From positions 7,550,001-7,614,000 of the forward strand of contig NC_085920.1 in assembly GCF_035222485.1 (NCBI RefSeq): a stretch of DNA of 64,000 bases, read 5' to 3'. The stretch comes from Podospora pseudoanserina. Taxonomy: Eukaryota; Ascomycota; Sordariomycetes; Sordariales; Podosporaceae. Position 1 is the first letter of the stretch, and each line of letters begins with the position of its first letter. The notes under the pieces were generated by a model. It did not search any database. It saw only the letters and a program-made list of their open reading frames with translations, and was not told where the DNA came from. The position numbers were made by a program, and so were the translations under genes. Below, piece by piece: positions 31,765 to 42,552 of the stretch.

Positions 31765-33702
31765 ATGTCCCGGCCGCAAAAACGCAAGCTCGCCTCCGGC
31801 GTGTCTGAGCCTAGGCCGAAGCGATTCTCGTGGCGAGGCAAGGGTCCAGTCCCTCGACCTACCCCAAGCGAGGAGACCCAGGCGCTCTACGATATCTGGC
31901 AGCAGGCCGAGCGTGAAGTGAACCTGGCAGACCTGCGGAGGTTGAACGAGCCACCGACCTTTGTCGGCCATGACGAGTTTCTCCTCTCACCCTCGCAAGC
32001 AACTTCGAGATCTCGTTCTCCTTCCTGCGCCAGCACCACTCACTCGGTCACCAAGGCGATGAATGGTGTCGACCTCAACCAACAAGGATCGAAGTCCAAA
32101 AAGAAACGGGCCACGCGTACCAAACCGCTGAGCAAGCCTGCCAAGGCCAAAGCAGCGTTCATACGAAAGCTGGGAGCTTGTGAGGACTGCAGGAAACGAC
32201 GTGTCGGGGTAAGATTGCTCCACCTTTGTCTGCGTCACTTGGATTGCCTCTAACCTGGCCTTGCAGTGCACTCGCGAACACTGGGATCTTCATCTCTTCG
32301 AGGAAGCATGGAGGGTCAAATACGGACCGTTGCCCGAGGAGGAGGATATCAAGCCTACTCCGCTACCCGAATTAGGCGTGGAATATTTCAAGACCGAGTT
32401 CCAACTCACCCGGATTCTAACCCCCGAGGTCGCCACCGAACCACCGCCTCCAGACCCGAGCAACCGGTACCAGGCTCGGTTTAGTGAACTGGATGACCTT
32501 GCCGGTGTCGGAGGGCAGGTCGTCTCCGCTGCTGGCGCGCCGCTGGGACCGGTCGATGAGGAGATTGACATTGACAATATGCTGCAGACATTGCAGCATG
32601 AGGACCACGAGGAGCCGCCGCTCATCCCTGTCGAGTTTACCGACTTCTTTGACACCGACTTCGATCTGGACTTTGGCGGCGCCGACATTTTTCAACCAGC
32701 CCCCGAGACGAGCTTCAACCCCGAGCCCGCAGACGATACCTGGCTTGGATACACAGATTATCAGTGTGTGCCTGTAGGTAAACAGACCTACAACTTGGTC
32801 GGACAGCTGCAGTTTGAATGTCTCGGAGCCTCTGCCGCCGAGCATGACGGTGTGGAATTCCCTTGTGCGCAACGCTTCAACACGTTAGACTTGCTCATCG
32901 AGCACTTCTACAGCGCGCATTATGTCTTTGAGAATCACGAGGAGAGAGGAAGGTGCCTGAGCTGCTTGCTCGACTGGGATCTTACCAGCGCCGAGGAGTT
33001 AACCGAGCCTTGCAAGCAGTGTGGCCAGGACCGGCACGAGAAGTGGTACTGGGGATTCATCAGCAAGGGCACACCGCCGAGCTTGACTTCGGGGACCACG
33101 TCCGTGAGGGTCGCCAGTCAAGACGGATATGGCTACGGGATGCAGCAGGGAGGGTCGCCGTTTGGGAACCAGTCGACCAATCTCTACGGCCACGGCAGCG
33201 GGGGTGGGTATGACTTTGGTGGAGGATTCCTCTTTGGGGACTATGGGGACGGGCGCAATCAGTACTACAAGGCGGCCCAGCACCTGACGAAGCAGCCGTA
33301 CAAACCCACGATCAACAGAGGCAGCAAAGCGATGCCGGCTTTTGGGTCTCATCCGGCTTACTCTATCTTCGTTGGATTCTCCCTTCTTTCGGTCATCGCC
33401 ACACGCCTGTATTTGGCCGTCGGAGCTCCCTATCAGCCAGCCTCTTCATTGACGGTGTCGAGCCCAAGTTGGTGGGCGGCTTTCGTCCCAGAGTTGTCGG
33501 TTGCTTGCATCGCTGCCGGGTTGGTAGCGATGTGGCTGTTTCGACATGTTGTTCAGTATCGGGAGGATTCGGTATGTCCTTGCCCCTTCTTGTCTCTGGT
33601 TGCCGTGATGATTGCTAATGTAAATGACAGTTGTATGCTGCCCTGAGTATAACCAGAGCGGAGGCTCTTGAGGGTTCCGTGAGAGCTGCAGTTGCTGCTT
33701 AA
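31765..33702 (+). CDS. Candidate membrane-tethered zinc-finger regulator A
   Basis: Exons 31765-32208, 32267-33571 and 33631-33702 give 606 residues. Introns are 58 bp (GTAAGA...CTAAC...GCAG) and 59 bp (GTATGT...CTAAT...ACAG), both in phase 0. It starts MSRPQKRKLASG, with basic stretches that could be nuclear localisation signals. A half zinc cluster C139-x2-C142-x6-C149-x3-H153 follows Lys-rich sequence, and intron 1 cuts this cluster just before C149. An acidic/aromatic stretch (VEFTDFFDTDFDLDFGGAD) resembles an activation region. Further on are a long-spaced C/H finger (LGASAAEHDGVEF-C...H-x4-H) and two CxxC pairs. Two hydrophobic segments near the C-terminus (about 512-532 and 552-575) look like transmembrane helices, with a short basic tail. 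No named homologue is recognised. Gene B at 36534 has the same layout. Function as a membrane-anchored regulator is inference. Confidence 0.75.
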
Positions 33703-34048
33703 AAGACTTTGGGCGCGTTTTTCTTCTGTCTGGGCTTTACACGGTAGATTACTATGACGCAAGTCAGAATTTTTGGTTTTGGGTTTTGGATACCTCTCCC
33801 ACGCTTCTTGTGTTTCCTATCCCCTTCCTTTCCTTTACTCGACACATGGTGACTCGAGTGTCGGGCGGTGGTTTCGATACTTTCGGCCATTTCTTTTGTT
33901 CCTAATTCTCGTTGCAATGTTTCTTTCCATGTACTGGCTTCTTAATGTCATGGAACCATCGGAGGACAACTGCCGGTTTTGGAGGAGGAAAATGTGTATT
34001 CAGCGAACATTGGGTGGAATACTGCTTTTTGTACTGTCGAGTCATTGG

Positions 34049-34098
34049 TGATGAGGTAGGTAATGAGGTGATGAGGTGATGAGGTGATGATGAGGTGA
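34049..34098. repeat. Short tandem repeat, GATGAGGT unit
   Basis: Five to six imperfect copies (GATGAGGT, with GTAGGTAAT and GATGAT variants) just 3' of gene A. Confidence 0.8.
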
Positions 34099-35079
34099 CG
34101 AGTTGCCGAGACGCTTCCGACTTGTTTTTCTTGGAGAACACATGGAGTATGACGGGCGAGATGACTTTACCACCTACCCTTATATATACCTCTTTCTTCT
34201 CAACCTTTTGTCGGCGCCTACACGGATGTTTCCAATTCTACCTCGCATTTCTGCTCCTATCAATATCGCATCATGCCTACTGCCTACAGATCGTTTCATG
34301 CCAGTAACTCCAAGTATGGGTAAATCCCGCCTGTCACATTGCTTAATCAAAAGAGAGCGAGGCTTGTTTGTGTGACCTTGCAGGAGTAGCGGTTGGGATC
34401 GAAAGCTTGAACACTGCCACGCAACTGCGAGATTGCATTGGACAGGAACCGACAGCCGGCAGAAAGACGGTGGAAGGTGGTGCATCACAACCACCTCATC
34501 GGTTTAAAGTGCGGGGAAGGGAAAGAGTCATCGAGCTGGAGATGTGAGATGGGCTTGTTGACCTTGATGGCGCCTTTGAGGACTTTGAGTCAACTTGATC
34601 GAATGCAGGTTGTCGGGTTTGGTACAAGGGGAAAGGAGGAGGAGTGATAAGAGAGCAAAAGGGGCTGTTTCTTGGCGGGTGTGTGTTTGGCCGGCTGGGC
34701 TGGGCTGGGCTGGCCCTCTCCACACCCCCACATGTTCGAGGGAGAGGAGGGTCTGTGAGGTCGTCTTCAACCTTGTGGGGGAGAGCCTCAATTTGACGAT
34801 GGGATCGGAGTCTAGCGGCAAAGCATAGAGTATGTAGAGGCTTCAAAAAGTCTATTAGGAATGGAGGAATGAGGCAGCCCAGGCTGATCGGCCTGAGGGA
34901 TATCCGCTCACGAGAAACTCGTGGGCCATTGTCTTGACGAGGTGGAGGTGATTGATGAACGTCAATGGAAGAGAGTACTGATGGGATGGACCCCTAACAA
35001 CACGGTGGAAACGGCAGGCTCGCTAGGGAAAAAAAAAGATCTTTGCAGATAGTGGGCATCTCAAAGAACAACAACAACA

Positions 35080-35131
35080 ACCACAACCACAACCACAACC
35101 ACAACCACAACCACAACCACAACCACAACCA
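35080..35131. repeat. (CACAAC)n hexamer repeat
   Basis: About eight perfect copies of CACAAC, flanked by an ACA run before and CGCAAC variants after. Confidence 0.9.
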
Positions 35132-36323
35132 CACCGCAACCGCAACCGTAACCATGATGGTGGTTACGTCGTTGGATCGATGAAGCGTGCCACTACGCAA
35201 ACTCTCCTTGTTAATGGGGATATTTCCCCTTGACTCATCCGTCGCATCCAACCAATCGAGAGGGAACGAATGCCGGTTGGAGAAGGTGTGCCAGTTGGAT
35301 GGTGGAAAGGATACGGCCTCCTGGGGAAGTGGTGCAGAGGCGGGTCCGCACCATTCCGTGTGAAGGCGCTCGCCGTGAAGTGCAACCATGCAAGCCACCC
35401 CAGCACGGGAGATGGTACCAGGTGGGAGAGGAATATTTTGTAGAACTGGGAGGATTGGAATTGAGGACGGGGTGGTGGGGACGGGGGGGATATAAGAGGG
35501 ATGGGGGCCGGAGTGGTTTCACGGTAGATTGTAGCGACGAGGCCAGGTGTAAAATGACCTTTTCAGGTGGTGAAAGAAGCTTTTGGGGGGATGTTGCCAC
35601 TGTAAAGGTTCACCATGGCCATCTGGTGATGCTCCCGCAAAGAGGAAGCCGGGACAGAAATAAGATCAGACACCAAGTACACAGCCCCACTCCCAGATTG
35701 AACCACGCTAGTCCTAATTCGACTCGCCGAAATACTGGGGGATCAACCTTCGCTGCGCCTTGATGACTGGCCTGGTTCACGCAACCTTGTTGTTGGAATT
35801 CAAGCAGTGAAATATCGGCCTGACTCCTTCGGACGAAGCTCTTGTCTTTTTCTCTTCTTTTTCTCTCTCTCTACCGGTACCTGGAGGTTCGAAATAGTGT
35901 TGTTCAATTGCTTCCCAGCACTTGTTTTTGCACTTGCACTTTGCACTGCCCGCCGCGGAAACGCTTCACAGTCAGTTCAAACAAACCTTACCAACAGGCA
36001 GCCGGAACTCTTCATCCCCCTGTCGTCTTTTGCTCTCTTCTTGTTGCTTGCACCACACACACACACGCACACATCCACACATCTACTCCTACAGTTGTTG
36101 TGTGTGTGCCACCAACTCAACTTTGCCATTTTACCAAAGAGTTTTGCCTCCTGCCGATAGTTGTGTCTGTTAGAGAAGCCACACGCCAATCAACCAGGGC
36201 TTCACAATTCCCATCACACACGGATTGTAAGCACCAAAATCCCCAACCAAGTTGGCAACACACAGACCTCAGCTTCAAGTCCACCAAACACCTCCTCCTT
36301 TGGACGAAAACATCTTCCATCCC

Positions 36324-36360
36324 ACACCACCACCACCACCACCACCACCACCACCACCAC
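36324..36360. repeat. (CAC)n microsatellite in the probable leader of gene B
   Basis: Uninterrupted CAC/ACC triplets. The coding frame of gene B stays open through it but has no ATG upstream. Confidence 0.9.
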
Positions 36361-36533
36361 GACACCCACACTTCGAAATCACATCACAGTTGATTCCGAC
36401 ATCACACCTTGTCAAACACGCTGGTAACCAATCCCAGCCCGAGACTCCTGACATATCTCCACACCAACCTGCATCCTCAACTCGTCACGGGGTTGCGTTT
36501 GACACAGTACGTACAACGCAACCGTTCAACGCG

Positions 36534-38696
36534 ATGGCCAACATGGCCCAGAACGGCTCGGCCGGGACAGCCTTCCATGGCTTCTCGGTCTACCAGCCGG
36601 CTCTAGGGGCGGCCCTCCAGTGGCTGCCCCAGGTCGGAACCCCTGAGCTCGATGCGATGATCCACGCTTTCCTTCCAGGCCCTGCGTCCATCAAGGACAA
36701 GAGAGCGCACGTCTCGATGGACTTCTTCGAGTATGCTCGCCAGACCGGAGAGACCATCAAGTTCTACCCCGTCCCCGCCACCTCCTCCTTCTCCCCTGCC
36801 GTCACCGCCTCCCCCGTCGGCTCCGCCATCTACGACTCCGGCTATGCGTCCGGCTACGACACTTCCCCCGTCACCTCTGACCAGAGCTGGGCTCAGTCGC
36901 CTGTCTCCTTTGCTCCCGTCGCCTCCTTTGAGGAGTTCACTCCTGCCTCCACCTCCAAGAAGGCCACTGCTTCCCGCCAGCACACCATTGACTTCTCCAG
37001 CCACCCGGGAATGCGGATCATGACCAAGGACGGCAAGGACGTCACCAACTCGGCTTCTCGCGGATGCAAGACCAAGGAGCAGCGCGACCATGCTCACCTG
37101 ATGAGAATCATCAAGGCATGCGATGCCTGCCGCAAGAAGAAGGTCCGCTGCGACCCTAGCCACAGGAAGCGCTCTGCTTCTCAAGCCTCCACTTCCCCAT
37201 CCGAGCAGAAGAAGTCTGCAAAGAAGGCCAGGAAGTCCGAGCAGCAGCCTTCCGTGCCAACTGACCAGCTCGTTGCCAACGCTTTCGCCGCGGCGCCCGA
37301 GACCACCACCTCCCTCCCGGTAGCGTTCGATGCTGACCTGGAGAACCTCTGGAACGACTTCATTGTGGAGCAAGACCCTGTCGTTCTCCCTACCGACTTC
37401 ACCTTCAACGACCCTCTCTTCGACGCTTTCACCGACTCCCAGAGCTTCTACAACCCCAGCTCTGGCTCTTCTTCCGCCACTTCGCCTTCGCAAGTATTCA
37501 CTCCTTTCACTCCGGCACCCGCCACCGCCTCGCCCGCCACTCTCCTTGTGGATGCACCGGAGAACCTTCTTCCTTACATGAACCCTGGCGTCGACCTTGG
37601 AACCAGCTATGTCGACTTCAACCTCTACTCACCCGCGTCCAGCTACTATGATGAGGACCCCATCTTCCAGCAGACTGATGTTGGCAGCCGACACGCTGCC
37701 GCCTCGTCCAGCGCCAAATACAGTGGCCCGTCCTATCAACAACAGCAGCAGGTTCATCCCGGCTCAAGCCACAACCTGGTCCTAGCGGATCAGAACAGCT
37801 CTGATTACTACTACGAATCTGAGCGCCACTCTGAGCCGGTACGACATGTTCCTGAGGCCCTACGCGCAGACCACCGCTCCTCCTCCGCCGCCGGCACCGA
37901 GGTCTACCTGCAAGCAGTTCAACAGACCTTATACACCGGCCAGGATGACAGCACGGTTGCCCACGACGTCCAGTCGTCGGTTAGTCCGAGCACATCCACC
38001 GGAGCCAGGAGGGTAAGCTCACCATCACCATCACCATCACCATCACCCTCACCGGCACCCCTGCTGCGCACGACTGCGATGAACACGGGCACTGTTCTCC
38101 AGTCAGGCGTACCTGGGCACTCTGTCGCCATAACACCGATTGCCACCACAACAAGCACGGCTGCCATCGATGGCCGATGCTGTGTGGAGGAAATCGTGGG
38201 TGGCAGCTGCGGCGGCGTATCTGCCGACCTTGGAATTCAACCAAAGTCTGGCAAACAAAGCCGTGTCAAGCAGTGCTTCGATGGGGTAAAGGCGGTATTG
38301 GCGACGATGATGGTCGCAAACTCCCCGACACGACGTCAACCTGCCGTGAAGGACGCTGCCCAGGAAGGCTTCCAGCCGTCCATGGCGCGTCTTTCTCAGC
38401 TTGTCGTGCTCGGTCTTGTTTCGATACTCTGCGCGTCTTATGGGACGCATCCTGGGGGTCAAGTCGACAGCCTCGCCAACATACTGAGCATCATGACTCT
38501 ATCTTTGGGCTACATAGCACTGTGGTGTTGTGGAGTCCCGGGGGCGACCTCGGTCGCCTCGAAACGCTTGCAAATACCAATGGCCAAGATCCAGGCCCTC
38601 GGCTCTGCCTCTCAGGGGGTTCAGTCGAGGGCATCTCAACGGGGGAGAAGACTCCTCCGATCAATTGGCTACGCCAGACCATCCATCATGGTGTAG
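36534..38696 (+). CDS. Candidate membrane-tethered zinc-finger regulator B
   Basis: Single exon, 720 residues from the ATG at 36534 (MANMAQNGSAG). The frame is open upstream but lacks an ATG. Residues about 165-215 are highly basic and carry KEQRDHAHLMRIIKACDACR and onwards, a half zinc cluster C196-x2-C199-x6-C206-x3-H210 with the same spacing as gene A and without the second Cys triad of a full Zn2Cys6 domain. Basic residues around 215-235 could be a nuclear signal. Then come acidic/aromatic stretches (DLENLWNDFIVEQDP, FTFNDPLFDAFTD), an SP-dipeptide run (38019-38055), and two C-terminal hydrophobic segments (about 620-640 and 649-670) with a basic tail. The N-terminal 45 residues (FHGFSVYQPALGAALQWLPQ) look ordered. 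It may be a regulator anchored in an internal membrane, an inference from layout. I recognise the Cys cluster as common in Pezizomycotina proteins of unknown role. Confidence 0.75.
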   Translation: MANMAQNGSAGTAFHGFSVYQPALGAALQWLPQVGTPELDAMIHAFLPGPASIKDKRAHVSMDFFEYARQTGETIKFYPVPATSSFSPAVTASPVGSAIYDSGYASGYDTSPVTSDQSWAQSPVSFAPVASFEEFTPASTSKKATASRQHTIDFSSHPGMRIMTKDGKDVTNSASRGCKTKEQRDHAHLMRIIKACDACRKKKVRCDPSHRKRSASQASTSPSEQKKSAKKARKSEQQPSVPTDQLVANAFAAAPETTTSLPVAFDADLENLWNDFIVEQDPVVLPTDFTFNDPLFDAFTDSQSFYNPSSGSSSATSPSQVFTPFTPAPATASPATLLVDAPENLLPYMNPGVDLGTSYVDFNLYSPASSYYDEDPIFQQTDVGSRHAAASSSAKYSGPSYQQQQQVHPGSSHNLVLADQNSSDYYYESERHSEPVRHVPEALRADHRSSSAAGTEVYLQAVQQTLYTGQDDSTVAHDVQSSVSPSTSTGARRVSSPSPSPSPSPSPAPLLRTTAMNTGTVLQSGVPGHSVAITPIATTTSTAAIDGRCCVEEIVGGSCGGVSADLGIQPKSGKQSRVKQCFDGVKAVLATMMVANSPTRRQPAVKDAAQEGFQPSMARLSQLVVLGLVSILCASYGTHPGGQVDSLANILSIMTLSLGYIALWCCGVPGATSVASKRLQIPMAKIQALGSASQGVQSRASQRGRRLLRSIGYARPSIMV

Positions 38697-39900
38697 TACC
38701 ATGGGTGGTCTGGTGGATGTTGCTGCAGGTGTGGGGAAAAAAGATATGAGGATGTAGTGATGTTTTTGCATGTTGACATTAGCGAGCGCATTTGTTTGGT
38801 TTGGCATATGATACCCAGGGTTTGGTTTTACAACGGATTTCGGAACATGTCGGTCGTTCATTTCCTCGACGTCGTTTGGGAATGGATGGCTAGGTGGACT
38901 GTGGAGATGCCTGGTACTGATGATGGGAGCGATGCTTTGTTTTCTGCTATTAGCATGATTGCTATTTCGCTGGATTCCGTTCGGGATAGTGTTAGCTAGT
39001 ACAGGGAGTGTTTGCTCTTTTTTTCTTTCAGACTTGACAATAGAGGCCCCTCTGCAGGCCATCGAAATTAAAAACGAAAAAAAAAAAAAAAAAAACTAAT
39101 AAGTTCCTTTGCTGTGATGTGATGTGACATGTTGGGGGAAAGCTATTCATCTTTACAGAATGACCAGAAAAAACAAGATGAGACAGGCTTGGACATGTCT
39201 ACTCTCCCAAGTCTGTCTCAAGGCATCATCTGGTGAAAAGGAGACAGTGGCCTTCTGGATGTCAACAGAAGCAAACAGCAGTCGTCCGTTATTGGGTATG
39301 CAACAAAGCGAGCCTTTATGCAAACGAACGTTGGGAGAGAAACCGTGGCGTGCATATACCGGGGGTACCTGGCGAACACAGAAGGTCCAGTCATTTTTCT
39401 GCCGCGACCCACAGGAAATTGCTGCACAAGGAACACACAAAGTGGGCCCGAGATGTTGTTCACTCGGTTTTCACTCCTCATCATGTCTGTCTGGGCCCTG
39501 TCTGACCATTCCATGTTCCCAGACTGCTTTTTCCAGCCCGTATGAGGCAGAAAGCCCTCAAGTGACGCCAACTGCCCTCCAGACAAGGGGGTTTCTTTCT
39601 GCCTGGGCCGATCCCGTGAGCCAAAACATCGCATCTCAACTTTCTCAAGGAAGGAGAGAAGGAAGGCGAGAAGACTCCAAACACATCCTGCGAGTGCATC
39701 GTTCCTCTCAAAGAATAGCCCTTGCCGGCTCCTCAGCATTAGTCCCTACTCTCCAGCACTCTGTCGTTTACCGGAAACACCTTCCTGTTTTCCCTGGCAT
39801 TCTGGTCTTTCAGGGCGGGTGTGTGTGCCAGGCCAGGCCAGGCCGTGACTGCAAACCTGTCTTGTGAGTCGAAAAAGGGCCCACGCATCCGAGAGCAAAA
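38697..39900. other. Intergenic spacer
   Basis: It contains the 3' end of gene B, a poly-A run at 39077-39095 and the upstream region of TAD2. The 247-codon frame at 39124-39867 has no domain features. Confidence 0.5.
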
Positions 39901-42324
39901 ATGGCAGTCACTCTGTTCCAAGCCCTTGCGGCCACTGGCCTCAAAGCCTTTGCCGTTTTGCAGGCTCTCCTATGGTTCCCCGCCGGCGTCTTTCGACAGG
40001 CACTCGCACTTCTTTCAGCAGCGACATCATCCCCCCACCGGCCGAGCTCGCCAACTCTTCCCCGTACTTCTGCTCCTGCTGCCGGCTCTCTTGGAAATTG
40101 CAACAACACTGCCGACAACGACCAAGCCGACCTTCATGCCAACCAAGATAGCGGCGCCGACAACACCGACTTGACAATGGCTGGGGACTCCTCCTCTGCC
40201 TCCTCGCGGCAGCAGCAGACGTTGTCGAACAATGCACCTCTCCCCAAGGTCGTCCCGGCCATGCCAAGGTTCGGCCCGGCCTCGTTGAAGGAGAATGCCC
40301 CTGCGGCTTCTGCTGCCAACCCTGCCGTTACGACCGCCAATTCGACCGACGCGGTCGCCAACGGCGTTTCCCGCTTGAGCCTCCAGGAGAGTGCTGCTGC
40401 TAGCAATCGTGTTCTTTCGGCTTCGGATGGAAATGCTGGTGCTGGCTCGACCGCCGCTCCCGCCGAGAACGGCGGCACTGCGGCTTTGAGCAAGGGAAGT
40501 TTTGTTCAGTCTAACGGCGCTCTACCCGACATCTTCGGCGGCGACGAGGCGCTGGCCACTCAGGAGGTGACCCGCGCTCCTGCTGTCCCGTTGACTCACA
40601 GCATCTCGCAGACTAGTAAGCTGAAGGAGATGCCGCCGCCTACGATTCAACTCGGTGACGAGACGCTGCGCATTCTGGAGAAGGAAGAGACACCTGAGCA
40701 GGCTGCTGAGAGGGCTGTTCACAGTGGGTTCATGAGGGAGGCGTTGGATATGGTAGGTTTCAAATTTCCCTTTTTTTTTTCTCTTTTTTTTTTCTTTTTT
40801 TTTTTCGTCTTGTGTTTCCACCCAAGAGGTGGTTGTTGAGAGTTTGTGAGCTATGGTCAGATGAAATATCAGGCATGCGGACAGTCAGACATCAGCCCCG
40901 ACTTGTTGGATTGGCTCTCTACTCGCAGGCACCTGTTGTCCCCTCCCCCTGCCATTAACCTCTCGTTTTGGAAAGATGGATTTCCGGAATGAGATATGTT
41001 AGGCTGCTTTTTTTTTTGTTTCATTTACACAAGGCTTCGGGATCCCCTCCATTAGTCTGGTTACACGACTGTTGGCTCGCATCAGACTTTGCTGCTGTCG
41101 GCTGCATCGGTCTTCGGCATGTCCTACCTTGACACGCTCAGCCTCTTCACTCACTCGTATCACCGGCATGGCTTGACCATCGCTTGCTAACCTGTCCACC
41201 GCAGGCCCGACTTGCCCTCCGAACAAACGAAACACCGGTTGGCTGCGTGCTCGTGCACAACGGACGTGTCATCGCCCGGGGCATGAACGCAACCAATGTC
41301 AGCCGTAACGGCACCCGTCACGCCGAGCTCATGGCCATTTGTGCGCTGTTGTCCTTCGCATCCGAGGCCGACACCGAACCTGCCCGTCCTGTCAAGGCCA
41401 TCGTCCCTCTCGGCGACAAGACCAACTCCCAGCAGCCGGAAGTCGACGAGGAAGATGCTCTCTGGGGTGACGTTGACCCCCGTGATGGGCATCTCTTTCC
41501 CTACGGCCAGAAACTTCACCCGGCTCCGCGTGTTGATCCCTCGGTCATCCAGGAATCTATTCTCTACGTCACGGTTGAACCCTGCGTCATGTGCGCGAGC
41601 CTGCTGAGGCAGCTCAAGATCAAGAAGGTGTATTTTGGAGCGGTCAACGACAAGTTCGGTGGGACGGGGGGTGTTTTCCGGATCCACAAGAACTCGCCTC
41701 ACTCGATGGCGAGCGCGCCGCCTTCGCCCGCGCCGAGGAATGGGAAGGGACTTGCGAGACCGGTGCTGGAGCGGAGGCCGGTGTCGAGTGCCGATGTCAC
41801 GACCGACGCGGCGAAGGCTGGAGGAGCGCCTGTGATGGCAGGACAAGAAAGTCGGGAGGTTTTGAGTCCTGACGAAGAGGTGAAGGGGGGTCCGGACAAT
41901 AGTGTGCTCGACCCGATTGACACGTCGCATTTGCCGGGGGACGGGGGCAATGTCGAGCGTGGGTATGAGGCCGAGGGGGGGTGGGGGAGGGATGAGGCTG
42001 TCACGCTGCTGAGGCAGTTTTATGTGCAGGAGAATAATCGAGGTATGTTTTCTCTGGGGAGGACCGCAAAGAAGGGTTGATGCTGACAGGGACAAAACAG
42101 CTCCTGTCCCGAGAAAGAAGGAAGGCAGGGCTGCGAGGTTGGCGGCTATGATGGAGAGGGACGGTCATGCTGGGGGACCTATGATCGACCCCAACTCTAC
42201 GGCTCCTCCGCCAGGTGACTGCAATGGTGGGGCTGAGACGCCCGAAGCTGTTGGGACGCCGATCATGGAGACTTGTCCTCTGGCTGGGGATGAGAATAAG
42301 GAGAATGAGGTTATCACGGCTTGA
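39901..42324 (+). CDS. TAD2: tRNA-specific adenosine deaminase catalytic subunit (TAD2)
   Basis: Exons 39901-40752, 41205-42042 and 42101-42324 give 637 residues. Introns are 452 bp (GTAGGT...CTAAC...GCAG) and 58 bp (GTATGT...CTGAC...ACAG). The joint FMREALDM|ARLALRTNETPVGCVLV restores the classic N-terminal helix and strand of the deaminase fold. Zinc/catalytic motifs are visible: H323-A-E325 in NGTRHAELMAI and P-C411-V-M-C414 in VEPCVMCASLLRQ, followed by YFGAVNDKFGGTGG. With Tad3 the family converts A34 to inosine in tRNA anticodons. An insertion of about 75 residues lies between the two motifs. The first ~250 residues are Ala/Ser-rich and probably disordered. A second in-frame ATG at 40177 (MAGDSSSASS, good context) may be the true start, giving 545 residues. 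The longer start would add an Ala/Leu-rich, possibly organelle-targeting, N-terminus. Confidence 0.85.
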
Positions 42325-42517
42325 GGGGTTGTGATGATAGCATGAATTGACGGGAGTGTGGGTGCAGTGTAAGAATATGCGAGGGAGGACGGATTGCATT
42401 ACTCTGGAGTTTAAAAATGAAAATCATCATGAGGGCATTTGGTATTTGGGGACGGGACAGGAAGATGTTGGGTGGATAGGAACATTGGGGGGAGGGAAGC
42501 ATTTTCACACATGGTTA

Positions 42518-42552
42518 TTTGTTTGTTTGTTTGTTTGTTTGTTTGTTTGTTG
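42518..42552. repeat. (GTTT)n microsatellite
   Basis: About eight uninterrupted copies downstream of TAD2. Confidence 0.95.

Larger units (their letters stand above)
33703..36533. other. Intergenic region between the two zinc-cluster genes
   Basis: No gene is convincing. A degenerate 8-bp GATGAGGT repeat lies at 34049-34098. A CACAAC hexamer array lies at 35080-35131. From about 35860 the sequence is pyrimidine/CA-rich with a CAC run at 36324-36360, as in a long 5' leader of gene B. The 177-codon frame at 35230-35763 shows no recognisable features. Confidence 0.5.

Noticed and set aside
36603-37493. 296-codon frame antisense to gene B
   Set aside because: Low-complexity Gly/Val/Arg composition caused by codon bias of the sense strand.
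41187-42095. 302-codon frame antisense to TAD2
   Set aside because: Shadow of the deaminase exons: Arg/Pro/His-rich and spans the sense intron boundary without reason.
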